From contig QNZT01000092.1 in the NCBI GenBank assembly GCA_003978455.1, positions 1 through 19,096 of the forward strand: a DNA stretch of 19,096 bases. The letters run 5' to 3'. Positions 5,893 through 12,932 of this stretch are shown here, piece after piece. This stretch comes from Sulfurospirillum sp. (GTDB taxonomy: Bacteria > Campylobacterota > Campylobacteria > Campylobacterales > QNZT01). The notes under the pieces were generated by a model. The model had not been told where the DNA came from and made no database searches. It saw only the letters and a program-made list of their open reading frames with translations. Numbering within the stretch: the first letter of the stretch is position 1; every line of letters starts with the position of its first letter. Made by a program: the position numbers and the translations under genes.

Positions 5893-7740
5893 CTAAGCCA
5901 CCTCAGCAACAGACTCCGACGAAATAATCTTTGCCTCTTCCATCGGTTCAGCAAAATAGTATCCTTGAAATTCATCGATCCCGATGTGTCTGCATATGTC
6001 ATAAACCTCTTTGGAGTGGACAAACTCCGCAATCGTTTTGATACCCATCTTTTCGGCCAGAAATATCATGGATTCGACCAGTTTGCGGGCATCCTCATCT
6101 CTGTCTATATTTTTTATCAAAGATCCGTCTATTTTCAGATAATCGGGCTTTATCGCGAACAGATGCTCAAAGTTTGAGTACCCTGATCCAAAATCATCGA
6201 TAGCGATACGCACACCCATCGCTCGCATCTCATCGACAAAGTCACGTACTTTCTGGAAGCTCTCGGCATCTTCCGTTTCCAGTATCTCGATAATCAGCCG
6301 GGAACCGACATTGTGCTTTTTGATTTTAGATATCAGATATTTGACCGTTGTACTGTTGTGGATATCTGAAAATGAGAGATTGATCGAGAAATCTCTGTCA
6401 CTCTTTTGCATAAAAGTGAAACATTTATTGATCATGATCATTGTCAATTGCTCATATTGACGTGTCTTGATGGCAATATCCAGAAAAAAGAATGGTGAGA
6501 TCAGTTTGTCTTGATATCTCAAACGTATAAGCGACTCATATTTGATCACATTTTTATCTCTGTCCACAATCGCCTGAAACACGGGAATGATATTGTCATT
6601 TTCGATAGCATTTTTGATGCGACCTTTCCACAAAAGATTTTTCTCGATCTCCTCTTTGGTATCGAATTTTGCATCGTAAACGATATATTTTAACCCTTTT
6701 TTACGTGCATACCGCAGTGCCATATCGGCTTTTTCAAGTATCTTCTCTGTTTCATAAACCGCCACGACTGTAAAGCTGATATGCAGTTTCTCTTCATGAT
6801 TTTCGATATCTACATAAAAGGATATAAGTTTCGACAAGATAGCGTTGATATGTAGATTTAAGGTTTCTGAATCCGGTTTCAAGTCAGAAGAAAATTTTAC
6901 AGCAAATCCGTCACCGTAGATACGGTACACCTCACAGCCTGTCTCTTCCGCCAGTTCACCCAAAACACGTGCTATTTTACGTAAGATGGCATTTCCCGTA
7001 TCCATACCGTAAAGTTCGTTATAGTCTTTAAAATTGTCAATATCAATCAAAAAAAGCGCTATGAACGAATCTTTAGCACAGGAAGATTTGAGTGCATACC
7101 TGTTTTTCAGTTTCGTCAAGTCATCATGATAGAGTTGAAACTCTAGCTGAGCGGTTCGCTCAACTACTTTATTTTCGAGTTCGTTATTGAGTTTGTATAT
7201 TTTGTTGATCAAGATACCGTAAAAAACACCCAAAATCACCACACCTGCCGTCAGCGAAACAGCCAACTCTCTATGTGCCATCCATGAAGCATTTGTAAAG
7301 AGAGCAGTTGCCAACAGAGTGGTACCAACACCCAGAGCAATATAGAGATATCTCATGCCATAACGCATACCATTGCCGACGATCACCCACAAAAAGACCG
7401 GATAGAGAAAAATCATCCTGGTATCGGCAACAGCCAGAACACCGGAGAGCGCTCCCAGATCAAAAAATATATTTGTGATTTTACGATGGTGTGCATCTTT
7501 GGGATGCCTGTATGCAAGATAGAGAGCATAAAAGGCATATATCAGATGCAAAGAAACTATGATCTCCGGTGCGATTTCATGCTGACTAGACGGATAACCG
7601 TTGAGAGCTGTAACAATCAGAAACAAAACAGCAGAAAAAACGATTCTTGCAATCGCCTGGGAGAGTGCAGCATCGATTCTGCTTGCCTGAATCATTTTAT
7701 AAATCAAGTTTTGTTTAGCCGACATGGTAACAACTTTCAT
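5893..7740 (-). CDS. Membrane GGDEF-EAL protein with RpfC-like sensory domain
   Basis: 615 residues. About five or six membrane segments lie between residues 32 and 180 with almost no periplasmic loops. The stretch LWVIVGNGMRYGMRYLYIAL (117-136) and the preceding HRK-x8-D pattern (85-94) match the RpfC sensor domain of Xanthomonas, which has W-V-T-I-GNGLRYG and YL at the same place. A short coiled coil (184-203) leads to a GGDEF domain whose signature is YGDGF (275-279), so cyclase activity is doubtful. The EAL domain keeps ESL (402-404), SINLS (452-456), ETED (488-491), DDFGSGYS (515-522), KID (536-538), AEFV (571-574) and FQGYYF (591-596). AEFVH replaces the usual AE-x-VE, so phosphodiesterase activity is likely but not certain. 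It starts 36 nt after rpfF and is probably co-transcribed. Start is ATG 7740 or ATG 7725; neither has a clear ribosome site. Confidence 0.88.
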   Translation of the reverse strand: MKVVTMSAKQNLIYKMIQASRIDAALSQAIARIVFSAVLFLIVTALNGYPSSQHEIAPEIIVSLHLIYAFYALYLAYRHPKDAHHRKITNIFFDLGALSGVLAVADTRMIFLYPVFLWVIVGNGMRYGMRYLYIALGVGTTLLATALFTNASWMAHRELAVSLTAGVVILGVFYGILINKIYKLNNELENKVVERTAQLEFQLYHDDLTKLKNRYALKSSCAKDSFIALFLIDIDNFKDYNELYGMDTGNAILRKIARVLGELAEETGCEVYRIYGDGFAVKFSSDLKPDSETLNLHINAILSKLISFYVDIENHEEKLHISFTVVAVYETEKILEKADMALRYARKKGLKYIVYDAKFDTKEEIEKNLLWKGRIKNAIENDNIIPVFQAIVDRDKNVIKYESLIRLRYQDKLISPFFFLDIAIKTRQYEQLTMIMINKCFTFMQKSDRDFSINLSFSDIHNSTTVKYLISKIKKHNVGSRLIIEILETEDAESFQKVRDFVDEMRAMGVRIAIDDFGSGYSNFEHLFAIKPDYLKIDGSLIKNIDRDEDARKLVESMIFLAEKMGIKTIAEFVHSKEVYDICRHIGIDEFQGYYFAEPMEEAKIISSESVAEVA

Positions 7741-7776
7741 GTATTGGGATATGTTGTTCCCATATCGGCAAATTTG

Positions 7777-8760
7777 TCAACTAGCTTTAAGTATACGTCT
7801 CTCCTGAACTCTTCGTCGATCCTGTCGTGCGAAATACTCCTGATCAGAAAATTCACCCGGCAACACTATACGCCGATCCTGCATGGTTCGTGTTTTGTGT
7901 AAGATATGACCATTTTTTAAATTTTGCGCTTCGATCAACTTGCGCATCACCTTTAAATCTTTTTCTTGAAGTTTCAAAGCAGCATCAACCCAAATCTCAT
8001 TGATCTGCATAAACTCTTCCCGATCAAGCTGCTGATATCGATTTCTTGCTGCTGCTACAGCCTGATACCCGTTACGTAGTCTGTTCTGCTTTTTCATGAA
8101 CTGTACTGCTTTTTCCCTTGCCTTCCCCTCAGGAGCCAAGAGACTCAATAGCCCTATATCACACAACTCCTCGGCATTATAGACTTTACCGCTGAGGATC
8201 AACTCCTCTGCCCGTCTGACACCCAGTGAACGCGCCAAAAGACTGTATGCACCCATACCTGGGAAAAGGTTGAAACGTATTTCCGGAAATCCCATTTTAC
8301 TATTCTTTTCCGCAATAATAACACCACTCGAAAGTGCAGCCTCAAAACCTCCTCCCAATGCAGTTCCCTCAACAACAGCTAACGTCATCAGAGGTATCTC
8401 CAGTCCCACACTGTTCCAATAGACCAGTTCCGTTGCAAGCCGACCATACTTAAGAAGGGTATCTCGATCCTGTTTTTTGATCATCTCTTCAAACAGACTC
8501 AAATCTCCGCCATAATTGAAAATACCTTTCGTTTGTGATGCCAATACAAAAAAATTGATCGGTATCTTCGGTTTCATGTCATATTTTTTAAAATACGCAA
8601 CAATCTCCATCTGCAATGAATGTATCTCTGTGAGCATCTCATAACTAAAGCAAGGTCTTACACTAGGATTGAAATAACACCAGACAGAAGCAGTTTCCAC
8701 ATCATATCGAACAGAAATCTCCTTCCTCTGTCTGAGTAAATAACGAAACTCTCTGTACAT
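7777..8760 (-). CDS. rpfF: RpfF-family crotonase, DSF-type signal synthase
   Basis: A 327-residue crotonase. ATG 8760 is preferred because AAGGA lies 9 nt upstream; a GTG at 8766 adds two residues. Ordinary enoyl-CoA hydratases are about 260 residues and lack the features seen here. Those features are VWCYFNPSVRPCFSYEML (28-45 from GTG), the oxyanion segment FNYGGDLSLF (83-92), TALGGGFEAAL (135-145) and MGFPEIRFNLFPGMGAYSLL (158-177). These are signatures of RpfF, with Glu142 and Glu162 (GTG numbering) matching the catalytic Glu141/Glu161 of Xanthomonas RpfF. RpfF enzymes make cis-2-unsaturated fatty acids (DSF) from acyl-ACP by dehydration and thioester hydrolysis. The C-terminus has a charged tail rich in R, Q and E. 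First gene of an operon with the GGDEF-EAL sensor. Chain length and form of the signal cannot be read from sequence. Confidence 0.85.
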   Translation of the reverse strand: MYREFRYLLRQRKEISVRYDVETASVWCYFNPSVRPCFSYEMLTEIHSLQMEIVAYFKKYDMKPKIPINFFVLASQTKGIFNYGGDLSLFEEMIKKQDRDTLLKYGRLATELVYWNSVGLEIPLMTLAVVEGTALGGGFEAALSSGVIIAEKNSKMGFPEIRFNLFPGMGAYSLLARSLGVRRAEELILSGKVYNAEELCDIGLLSLLAPEGKAREKAVQFMKKQNRLRNGYQAVAAARNRYQQLDREEFMQINEIWVDAALKLQEKDLKVMRKLIEAQNLKNGHILHKTRTMQDRRIVLPGEFSDQEYFARQDRRRVQERRILKAS

Positions 8761-8820
8761 AACCACCTATCCTTTTATCTTAAAATTAAAAAGTTTAGAG
8801 TATATAACAAAAAATATAAA

Positions 8821-8879
8821 ATTATAAGATTTTACAGGGTTTATGCAAAAAAAATATACTTTAGAAGCTTCCAGCTTCT
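8821..8879 (-). promoter_or_regulatory. rpfF promoter and upstream palindrome
   Basis: On the minus strand TTGCAT (8843-8848) and TATAAT (8821-8826) are 16 nt apart, giving a leader of about 55 nt before the ATG. Just upstream of the -35 is the palindrome AGAAGCTtccAGCTTCT (8863-8879), 7-bp arms with a 3-nt centre. Its position fits an activator or repressor site. A weak hairpin terminator reading toward rpfF is the alternative. Confidence 0.5.
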
Positions 8880-9069
8880 TAGAGACTTTTCTGCGCTAAA
8901 TATTTAACTTTTCCCCAAAATAACCGATCTAATCAGGACAACTACAGCACAAAAGGTGATCGTGGGGAGAGGATGTTTTTCGATATCCAACTCTTTCTGA
9001 TCTTCATATATTTGCCATAAAAGTTTCTTCGGGTAACAAAAAGGTATATTTTTTATTACTTTTTATCCT
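8880..9069. other. Intergenic stretch, no gene recognised
   Basis: Between the rpfF regulatory region and small lipoprotein 3. It holds the 13-mer AAATAACCGATCT (8918-8930) also present at 5601. ATG codons open only very short frames (for example 15 codons from 8972). No tRNA-like or strong terminator structure was seen. Confidence 0.4.
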
Positions 9070-9102
9070 TAAGTTGCCTTGTTCTAACTTTTATGGTAAA
9101 TT
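9070..9102 (+). promoter_or_regulatory. Promoter and shared motif of small lipoprotein 3
   Basis: TTGCCT (9074-9079) and TAAATT (9097-9102) are 17 nt apart. The -35 lies within TAAGTTGCCTTGTT (9070-9083), the 14-mer found inverted at 5244-5257. The ATG at 9136 is preceded by AAAAGGAG. Confidence 0.5.
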
Positions 9103-9135
9103 ATATTTATCTTTAAAATCTTAAAAGGAGAAACG

Positions 9136-9288
9136 ATGAAAAGATTACTCGTAAGTTTTGCTATGGTCGCTGCGGTACTCGCAGTTAGCGGTTGTTCTAT
9201 CAAAAAGATCAACCAACCTGTATGTGTAGGTTGTGAAAGCTTTCCGGATTGTGTTCCCGGACCGCTTGGCGACTGTATCAAAAAATAG
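9136..9288 (+). CDS. Small Cys-rich lipoprotein, paralogue 3
   Basis: A 50-residue precursor MKRLLVSFAMVAAVLAVSGC then SIKKINQPVCVGCESFPDC, ending in GPLGDCIKK. AAAAGGAG is 5 nt upstream. The lipobox AVSGC and Cys20 align with paralogues 1 and 2, and Cys also occur at 30, 33, 39 and 47 (a CVGC pair), but the mature 31 residues are otherwise different. It is divergent from rpfF. Together with paralogues 1 and 2 it brackets the rpfF/GGDEF-EAL operon. Function unknown; it is too short for most gene callers. Confidence 0.75.
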   Translation: MKRLLVSFAMVAAVLAVSGCSIKKINQPVCVGCESFPDCVPGPLGDCIKK

Positions 9289-9414
9289 TCCGCATCAACA
9301 CAGAGAGGGGATCTGCTTCGGCATCTACCCTCTTTCCATAACCATACACTTTTTCTTCTATAAATTAAAAAAGATATTTAGTTATTATTTACAGTAGTGT
9401 GTTAGCATGAAGCT

Positions 9415-11193
9415 ATGTATAGACACAAAATCATCTTATTTCTTACCCTTCTCTTCGCTTCACTCTCCGCAGCGACCATCGACAAAGCCTTTTTTGAGGG
9501 TGACAATATACTGAACTACTATGATCAGATCGAAAAAGAGATCAACAGTACCATCAACCAAAAACTGAAAAATCCAAAGATCATCGAACTGGAACGCTCC
9601 ACACTACAGAAACTGAAAAGCCTGCAAACTCTGCAAACAGAGATCAAACCGTTTCCGTCTCTCACTTTTTCCCCAAAGACGATCTCGCAGAAGACGTACC
9701 TCAGTGCACTCTATACACTGTGTGATCTTCAGACAGAGATAGACCATCTCCAGGCAAAATCCAAAGAGTTTCAGGAGAAGCTTTTCGATCTGAAAACGAC
9801 GATCGAAAAAACGGTCGATTCGCCCAAAGCGGACAGCAACCTGCTCAGCGATCAGATGCAGTATGCATTTTACAAAATCTCCAAAGAGAAACTGGACAAG
9901 TCACTCGCCCTCTACAAAGCGCTTTTCGACAAAGAGTTCGCGAAGTTTCATAAAGCGCTGCCCAGAGTCAGCTTTACAACGACATCTGATGCAAAAAATA
10001 TCATCCGTAAAACAGAACAGAAGATCGATACACTTGCGAAAAAAGATCTGCTGCTGACCATCGACCAAGACAGCAAAGTCCTCCAAAGAGGAACAAAAGA
10101 CCGAAACATCAGCAAAAAATCCCAAAAGATCAGGCAGGAGACCGATGCAGCACTCATCAAACGTGTGCAGACACATATGTTGCTTGCGCTGAAATATCTC
10201 CAGAAAAACAGAGAATCGGACTATCTCAAAACGATGGAATCCCTCGATGAAGATATCCGAAAACTCTCACCCAAAAAGAGGGAGAAGTTCCGCACCGCCG
10301 CAGATCTGATCATGAAGCTCGCCGACACCCGCTCAGAGATCACATCCGTCGCCATCGCTTCCACACAAGTCGGCTTGCAAAATCTGCTCGACAGCATCGA
10401 CAAATACATCAACAAAACCCTCTTCGTCTATGAAGAGAAAGCATTTTCGATACGTACTGTTCTGATATTTTCATTTATCCTGTTTATCGGATTTTTCATC
10501 GCCAAAATCTATAAAAACTTTGTCGACAGCTTCCGCAGAACCAACCGCATCAAAAGCCTCTCCACGGCAAGACTGGTTGCCAACAGCGGTTACTATCTCA
10601 TCATCCTGACAACCTTTTTCATCGCACTCAAGACCATCGGTCTGGATATGCACACCATCTTTGTGGTGATAGGCGCTATTTTACTCTGGCTGGCGTTCGG
10701 TCTGCAGAGTTTTATCTCCAACTATGCCATCGGTATTTTACTGAAGATAGACCGCTCCATCCGCATCGGCGACCATATTGAACTCGATCCGCACACAGTC
10801 GGTGATGTGGACGATATGGACTTTCGTTCGGTCACCATCCGCTCCAGCGACAACACTCGCACGACCATTCCAAACTCCCGTTTTCTCAGTGGAACATTTA
10901 TCAACCATACACTGGAGGGAGTCAGCCGCAGACTGCATATCCGCTTCAGCGCCGGGAAACGGATCCCTCATGAAGAGATCGAAGCACGGATACTTGACGC
11001 ACTGGAGAAAAGCGATCTACCCTATATCAAATCAGACGATAAAAAAGCACAAATCACGATCGTGGACATCAACCGCAAAATCGTCCGCTACGCCCTACTT
11101 GTCTGGGTACCCAAAGAGTTGACGTACGATATGTCACTGGCGCAGTCGATGTTTTTGAAGATGATACATAAAACGCTCTATCCTATAAGTTAA
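9415..11193 (+). CDS. MscS-family mechanosensitive channel with long periplasmic coiled-coil domain
   Basis: 592 residues. N-terminal signal peptide (cleavage near SLSAA, residue 20), then about 320 residues of charged helical, coiled-coil-like sequence predicted to be periplasmic. Membrane segments follow near 345-365 and 388-410, then the pore helix VVIGAILLWLAFGLQSFISN (about 417-436). After it come the beta domain (RIGDHIEL, the segment around DFRSVTIRSSDNTRTTIPNS) and a C-terminal alpha/beta domain ending NRKIVRYALLVWV. The architecture is that of the larger MscS/MscK-like channels, which release solutes upon hypo-osmotic shock. E. coli MscS is 286 residues, so the long N-terminal extension is the distinctive part. 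No clear Shine-Dalgarno precedes the ATG. It is convergent with gltA. Confidence 0.88.
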   Translation: MYRHKIILFLTLLFASLSAATIDKAFFEGDNILNYYDQIEKEINSTINQKLKNPKIIELERSTLQKLKSLQTLQTEIKPFPSLTFSPKTISQKTYLSALYTLCDLQTEIDHLQAKSKEFQEKLFDLKTTIEKTVDSPKADSNLLSDQMQYAFYKISKEKLDKSLALYKALFDKEFAKFHKALPRVSFTTTSDAKNIIRKTEQKIDTLAKKDLLLTIDQDSKVLQRGTKDRNISKKSQKIRQETDAALIKRVQTHMLLALKYLQKNRESDYLKTMESLDEDIRKLSPKKREKFRTAADLIMKLADTRSEITSVAIASTQVGLQNLLDSIDKYINKTLFVYEEKAFSIRTVLIFSFILFIGFFIAKIYKNFVDSFRRTNRIKSLSTARLVANSGYYLIILTTFFIALKTIGLDMHTIFVVIGAILLWLAFGLQSFISNYAIGILLKIDRSIRIGDHIELDPHTVGDVDDMDFRSVTIRSSDNTRTTIPNSRFLSGTFINHTLEGVSRRLHIRFSAGKRIPHEEIEARILDALEKSDLPYIKSDDKKAQITIVDINRKIVRYALLVWVPKELTYDMSLAQSMFLKMIHKTLYPIS

Positions 11194-11212
11194 CGCTGAG
11201 TTCTGCTCAGCG
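11194..11212 (+). terminator. Hairpin after the mscS-like gene
   Basis: CGCTGAG / CTCAGCG with a TTCTG loop begins right after the stop codon. It lacks a following T-run and adjoins the 38-bp repeat, so it may be part of that repeat's structure. Confidence 0.4.
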
Positions 11213-11249
11213 CAGGGCTCACGTGCAGATAAGCCGTGCTTAAATTTTC
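11212..11249 (-). repeat. 38-bp repeat, copy 1 (uninterrupted)
   Basis: Read on the minus strand it starts GAAAATTTAAGCACGG and ends GAGCCCTGC. It matches the plus-strand sequence 12624-12632 joined to 12901-12929 with five differences, all transitions. It lies directly 3' of gltA; the other copy lies 5' of gltA in opposite orientation. This copy preserves the empty insertion site of the element at 12633. Confidence 0.8.
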
Positions 11250-11256
11250 AACTTTT

Positions 11257-12540
11257 TCACGCGCCGGTGTAAAGTTGTCTGGGTCTTGCGATCTTTGATG
11301 CAGGATCTTTTTTGAACTCGATCCACTGCGCGACCCAGCCGACCGTCCGCCCGATCACGAAAATCGGTGTAAACATCGGACGCGGGATTTTCAGCGCATA
11401 GAGAATCACCCCCGAGTAAAAGTCGATGTTCGGGTAGAGATTTCTGCTGACAAAGTAGTCGTCATGAAGTGCGATCTGTTCGATTTCATGAGCGATTTCC
11501 AGCAGTTTGGCATCCAGATGGAGCTCTTCTTTGAGTTGATCCTGCAACTTTTTCAGCACCTTTGCACGGGGATCGAAGTTTTTATAGACACGGTGTCCAA
11601 ATCCCATCAGCCGAAAAGGATCATTTTTATCTTTCGCTCTGGCGATATACTCGGGAACTTTTTTCACGTCACCGATCATCTCCAGCTGGGCGATGACCGA
11701 CTCGTTGGCACCCCCGTGTGCCCTGCCCCAGAGCGCGGAGATACCCGCAGAGATAGCCACATACGGATGTGCCCCGGTCGATGCCACACCCCGCACCGTC
11801 GTCGTCGAAGCGTTTTGTTCATGATCTGCATGGAGTGTAAAAATCGTATCGAGAGCATCAATCTCAACCTGTGAAACCTGCTGCTCTCCTTCGGGTGTGA
11901 TCTTCATACGTTCGTGCGGATAGGCACGCATCATGTAGAGGAAATTTTCGGTAAAACTTCGGCTGATGTCGGGGTAGATAAAAGGTATCCCCAGCGAATG
12001 ACGATACGCAAATGCTGCCAGTGTCGGAATCTTGGCGATGATCCGCCGCGCCATCTCCTGATACTCTGCTTCGTTGTTGATATCGAGGTGCTCATAGTAA
12101 AACGATGCCAGTGCCGAAACAGAAGAGGAGAGAATCGCCATAGGATGGGCAGCGGAAGGGAAGCTCTCTATCAGGTTTTTCAGCCCTTCATGTACAAATG
12201 AACGGTGCCGTATCTCCAGATCGAACGCTTCTGCCTCCTGACGGTCGGGCAGTCTGCCGTTCAAAAGCAGATAGCAGACTTCCAGATAGGTGTTGTTTTT
12301 CGCCAGCTCTTCGATCGGGATACCTCTGTAACGAAGCTCCCCTTTGCCGCCGTCGATAAAGGTGATCTTCGACTCACAGCTCGCCGTCGAGGTAAATCCC
12401 GGATCATACGTAAACATCCCGGTATCTTTGTAAAATGTCCGGATATCCACAACCGAAGGACCGCGTGTCCCGTCAAGTACTGGATACTCGTAACTTTTTC
12501 CTGTTGTATTGTCTGTAAATGTCATGCTTTTTTTCGCCAT
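11257..12540 (-). CDS. gltA: Citrate synthase
   Basis: 427 residues, the length of the type II (hexameric, Gram-negative) citrate synthase. The catalytic triad is visible: His275 in RAHGGANE, His316 in GFGHRVYK and Asp373 in NIDFYSG. The HADHEQNAST segment at 237-246 is also present. It condenses oxaloacetate and acetyl-CoA to citrate in the cytoplasm. Start ATG has GAGGAG 7 nt upstream. Many Campylobacterota fix CO2 by the reductive TCA cycle and still keep this gene, so the direction of flux cannot be judged here. It stands alone on the minus strand. A 266-bp mobile element sits about 40 bp upstream of its -10 box, and a pair of 38-bp inverted repeats flanks it. Confidence 0.97.
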   Translation of the reverse strand: MAKKSMTFTDNTTGKSYEYPVLDGTRGPSVVDIRTFYKDTGMFTYDPGFTSTASCESKITFIDGGKGELRYRGIPIEELAKNNTYLEVCYLLLNGRLPDRQEAEAFDLEIRHRSFVHEGLKNLIESFPSAAHPMAILSSSVSALASFYYEHLDINNEAEYQEMARRIIAKIPTLAAFAYRHSLGIPFIYPDISRSFTENFLYMMRAYPHERMKITPEGEQQVSQVEIDALDTIFTLHADHEQNASTTTVRGVASTGAHPYVAISAGISALWGRAHGGANESVIAQLEMIGDVKKVPEYIARAKDKNDPFRLMGFGHRVYKNFDPRAKVLKKLQDQLKEELHLDAKLLEIAHEIEQIALHDDYFVSRNLYPNIDFYSGVILYALKIPRPMFTPIFVIGRTVGWVAQWIEFKKDPASKIARPRQLYTGA

Positions 12541-12587
12541 CGGTAACTCCTCTTTGCGAATATGCAGAAAATATCATATTTGTTATC

Positions 12588-12593
12588 ATTATA
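12588..12593 (-). promoter_or_regulatory. Likely -10 of gltA
   Basis: TATAAT on the minus strand, directly preceded by TG, 47 nt upstream of the ATG. No strong -35 at 16-18 nt; the sequence further upstream is broken by the MITE. Confidence 0.5.
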
Positions 12594-12623
12594 CAGGAGT
12601 TGTGTAAAGAGTCTGTTTAGCAA

Positions 12624-12929
12624 GAAAATTTATCACCGCACCAACAAATAATCCGAAATTTTGAGAGAACGGGAAGGAGTGAGATGTGCGTCAAAAAATA
12701 TGCAGGACTAACTGGTTAATTCAAATATTTTTTGGTGTGCGGATCGCTTCTTCCCGTTCTCCCCGAAGGGTGCAGTACTTTTGTCCATACTCTGCGTTAG
12801 ATTTTTTCGAATTCGCTAAGGCGAGTCCTTTAAAAATCTGCCTTGATTATGAACAAAATTACTGCATCAAAAATTCGGATTATTTGTTGGTGCGGTGATA
12901 AGCGCGGTTCATCTGCGCGCGAGCCCTGC
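12624..12929 (+). repeat. 38-bp repeat, copy 2, split by the MITE
   Basis: The left part GAAAATTTA (12624-12632) and right part beginning AGCGCGGTTCATCTGC (12901-12929) join to a 38-bp unit matching copy 1 at 33 of 38 positions. Some changes are compensatory within a short CACG/CGTG to CGCG/CGCG stem. Origin and function of the repeat are unknown. Confidence 0.75.
12633..12898. mobile_element. 266-bp MITE with 32-bp terminal inverted repeats
   Basis: The ends 12633-12664 and 12867-12898 are inverted repeats of 32 bp with one mismatch; each begins TCACCGCACCAACAAATAAT read inward. TA dinucleotides flank both ends (12631-12632 and 12899-12900), and deleting the element plus one TA restores a sequence matching the repeat copy at 11212-11249. 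Inside are a second perfect 12-bp inverted repeat, GAGAACGGGAAG (12665-12676) with CTTCCCGTTCTC (12750-12761), and AGATTTTT / AAAAATCT arms further right. No transposase-like ORF is present, so it is non-autonomous. TA duplication points to an IS630/Tc1-mariner-type transposase acting in trans, by inference. Confidence 0.85.
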
Positions 12930-12932
12930 ACA

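Noticed and set aside
7777..8766. Ordinary enoyl-CoA hydratase for beta-oxidation
   Set aside because: The length, the RPCF motif and the GGGFEAAL/FPEIRFNLFPGMGAYS pattern fit RpfF, and no other fatty-acid degradation gene is nearby.
5244..9083. The inverted 14-mers as ends of a transposon carrying rpfF
   Set aside because: The match stops abruptly at 14 nt, there is no transposase or target duplication, and copy 3 overlaps a promoter -35, so a regulatory reading is simpler.
12686..12898. A 70-codon ORF inside the MITE
   Set aside because: It runs into the terminal repeat, has no ribosome site and resembles nothing; the inverted-repeat structure accounts for the sequence.
11212..12929. Integron attC sites around gltA
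   Set aside because: The repeats lack the paired GTTRRRY/RYYYAAC core sites and gltA is not a typical cassette.
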